5,385 bases of DNA from Alphaproteobacteria bacterium. Its GTDB lineage: Bacteria; Pseudomonadota; Alphaproteobacteria; Caulobacterales; Caulobacteraceae. The DNA lies in the NCBI GenBank assembly GCA_028869395.1, contig JAGWSE010000152.1, positions 1-5,385 on the forward strand. The letters run 5' to 3'. Every line of letters starts with the position of its first letter. The first letter of the stretch is position 1. Shown here piece after piece: positions 5,234 through 5,385 of this stretch. The notes beneath the pieces are model-generated. The model worked only from the letters and a program-made list of their open reading frames with translations. It was not told the origin of the DNA and did not search any database. Both the position numbers and the translations under genes were made by a program.

Positions 5234-5385
5234 CTAGACCAGCCGCTTGCCTGCGTCGTCGATGATCGAGCCGAGGTCGCGGGCTTCCTCGGCCATGATC
5301 ATCTCGTTGTGCGCCTTGCCGGACGGGATCATCGGGAAGCAGTTCTCTTCCTTGGTCACCCGGCAGTCGAAGATCACCGGCCGCT
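5234..5385 (-). CDS. ilvB: Acetolactate synthase large (catalytic) subunit, C-terminus only (partial)
   Basis: The 49 visible codons, ending in TAG at 5236-5234, read RPVIFDCRVTKEENCFPMIPSGKAHNEMI and continue to AEEARDLGSIIDDAGKRLV. The strand PVIFDCRV followed by EENCFPMIPSGKAHNEMI is the typical C-terminal end of the thiamine-diphosphate-dependent catalytic subunit of acetohydroxyacid synthase, after the last core strand of the ThDP-binding domain (PVLLEV-x-V-x(3)-ENV-x-PM-x-P-x-GA in other species). The rest of the gene, including the catalytic glutamate and ThDP motif, lies beyond the right edge. It is on the same strand as ilvN, which supports the assignment. The extra 15 or so residues after EMI are the usual variable tail. 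Confidence 0.92.
   Translation of the reverse strand, partial: RPVIFDCRVTKEENCFPMIPSGKAHNEMIMAEEARDLGSIIDDAGKRLV

Noticed and set aside
1..5385. Mobile element, CRISPR, toxin-antitoxin or phage-defence system
   Set aside because: No transposase, integrase or nuclease motif, no direct-repeat array and no terminal inverted repeats were seen; base composition is uniform and the genes are mostly core functions.

Overview
The window is high-GC DNA from an alphaproteobacterium, most likely a Caulobacterales relative (Caulobacter or Phenylobacterium type). Three things point there. It carries an alpha-type, circularly permuted two-piece tmRNA gene. It carries an alpha-type SspB whose sequence closely recalls Caulobacter SspB. 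Its candidate promoters resemble the Caulobacter housekeeping consensus. This assignment is inferred from remembered family features, not from a database search.

Layout from left to right. Positions 1-350 (minus) hold the start of a PaaI-like hotdog thioesterase, cut by the window edge. Its ATG shares one base with the stop codon of sspB (350-835, minus), the ClpXP adaptor that recognises ssrA-tagged proteins. Directly upstream on the same strand lies ssrA itself (about 1002-1310), in permuted order: acceptor piece, 34-nt intervening segment, coding piece. The tag reading frame decodes as ANDNFASEVRLAA. The tag-making RNA and the adaptor that delivers tagged proteins to ClpXP therefore form one ribosome-rescue and proteolysis locus, although a candidate promoter just before sspB suggests separate transcription. 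Upstream of ssrA is a multi-pass GT87/DUF2029-type glycosyltransferase (1343-2473, minus).

A divergent intergenic region (2474-2647) separates it from a YciB/IspZ-type membrane protein (2648-3241, plus). The 3' end of that gene overlaps by 56 bp, tail to tail, an unrecognised exported protein with a proline-rich tail (3186-4148, minus). That protein lies 37 bp downstream of ilvN (4186-4734, minus), the regulatory subunit of acetolactate synthase. The C-terminus of the catalytic subunit gene, ilvB, enters at the right edge (5234-5385, minus). Between ilvB and ilvN sits a small gene on the opposite strand (4845-5171, plus), so ilvN probably relies at least partly on its own promoter, for which there is a good candidate at 4758-4786.

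Most of the content is ordinary core genome. The parts most worth a second look are the ssrA-sspB linkage with its particular tag sequence, the antisense gene inside the ilvBN pair, and the unknown exported protein. I see no mobile element, CRISPR array or defence system.
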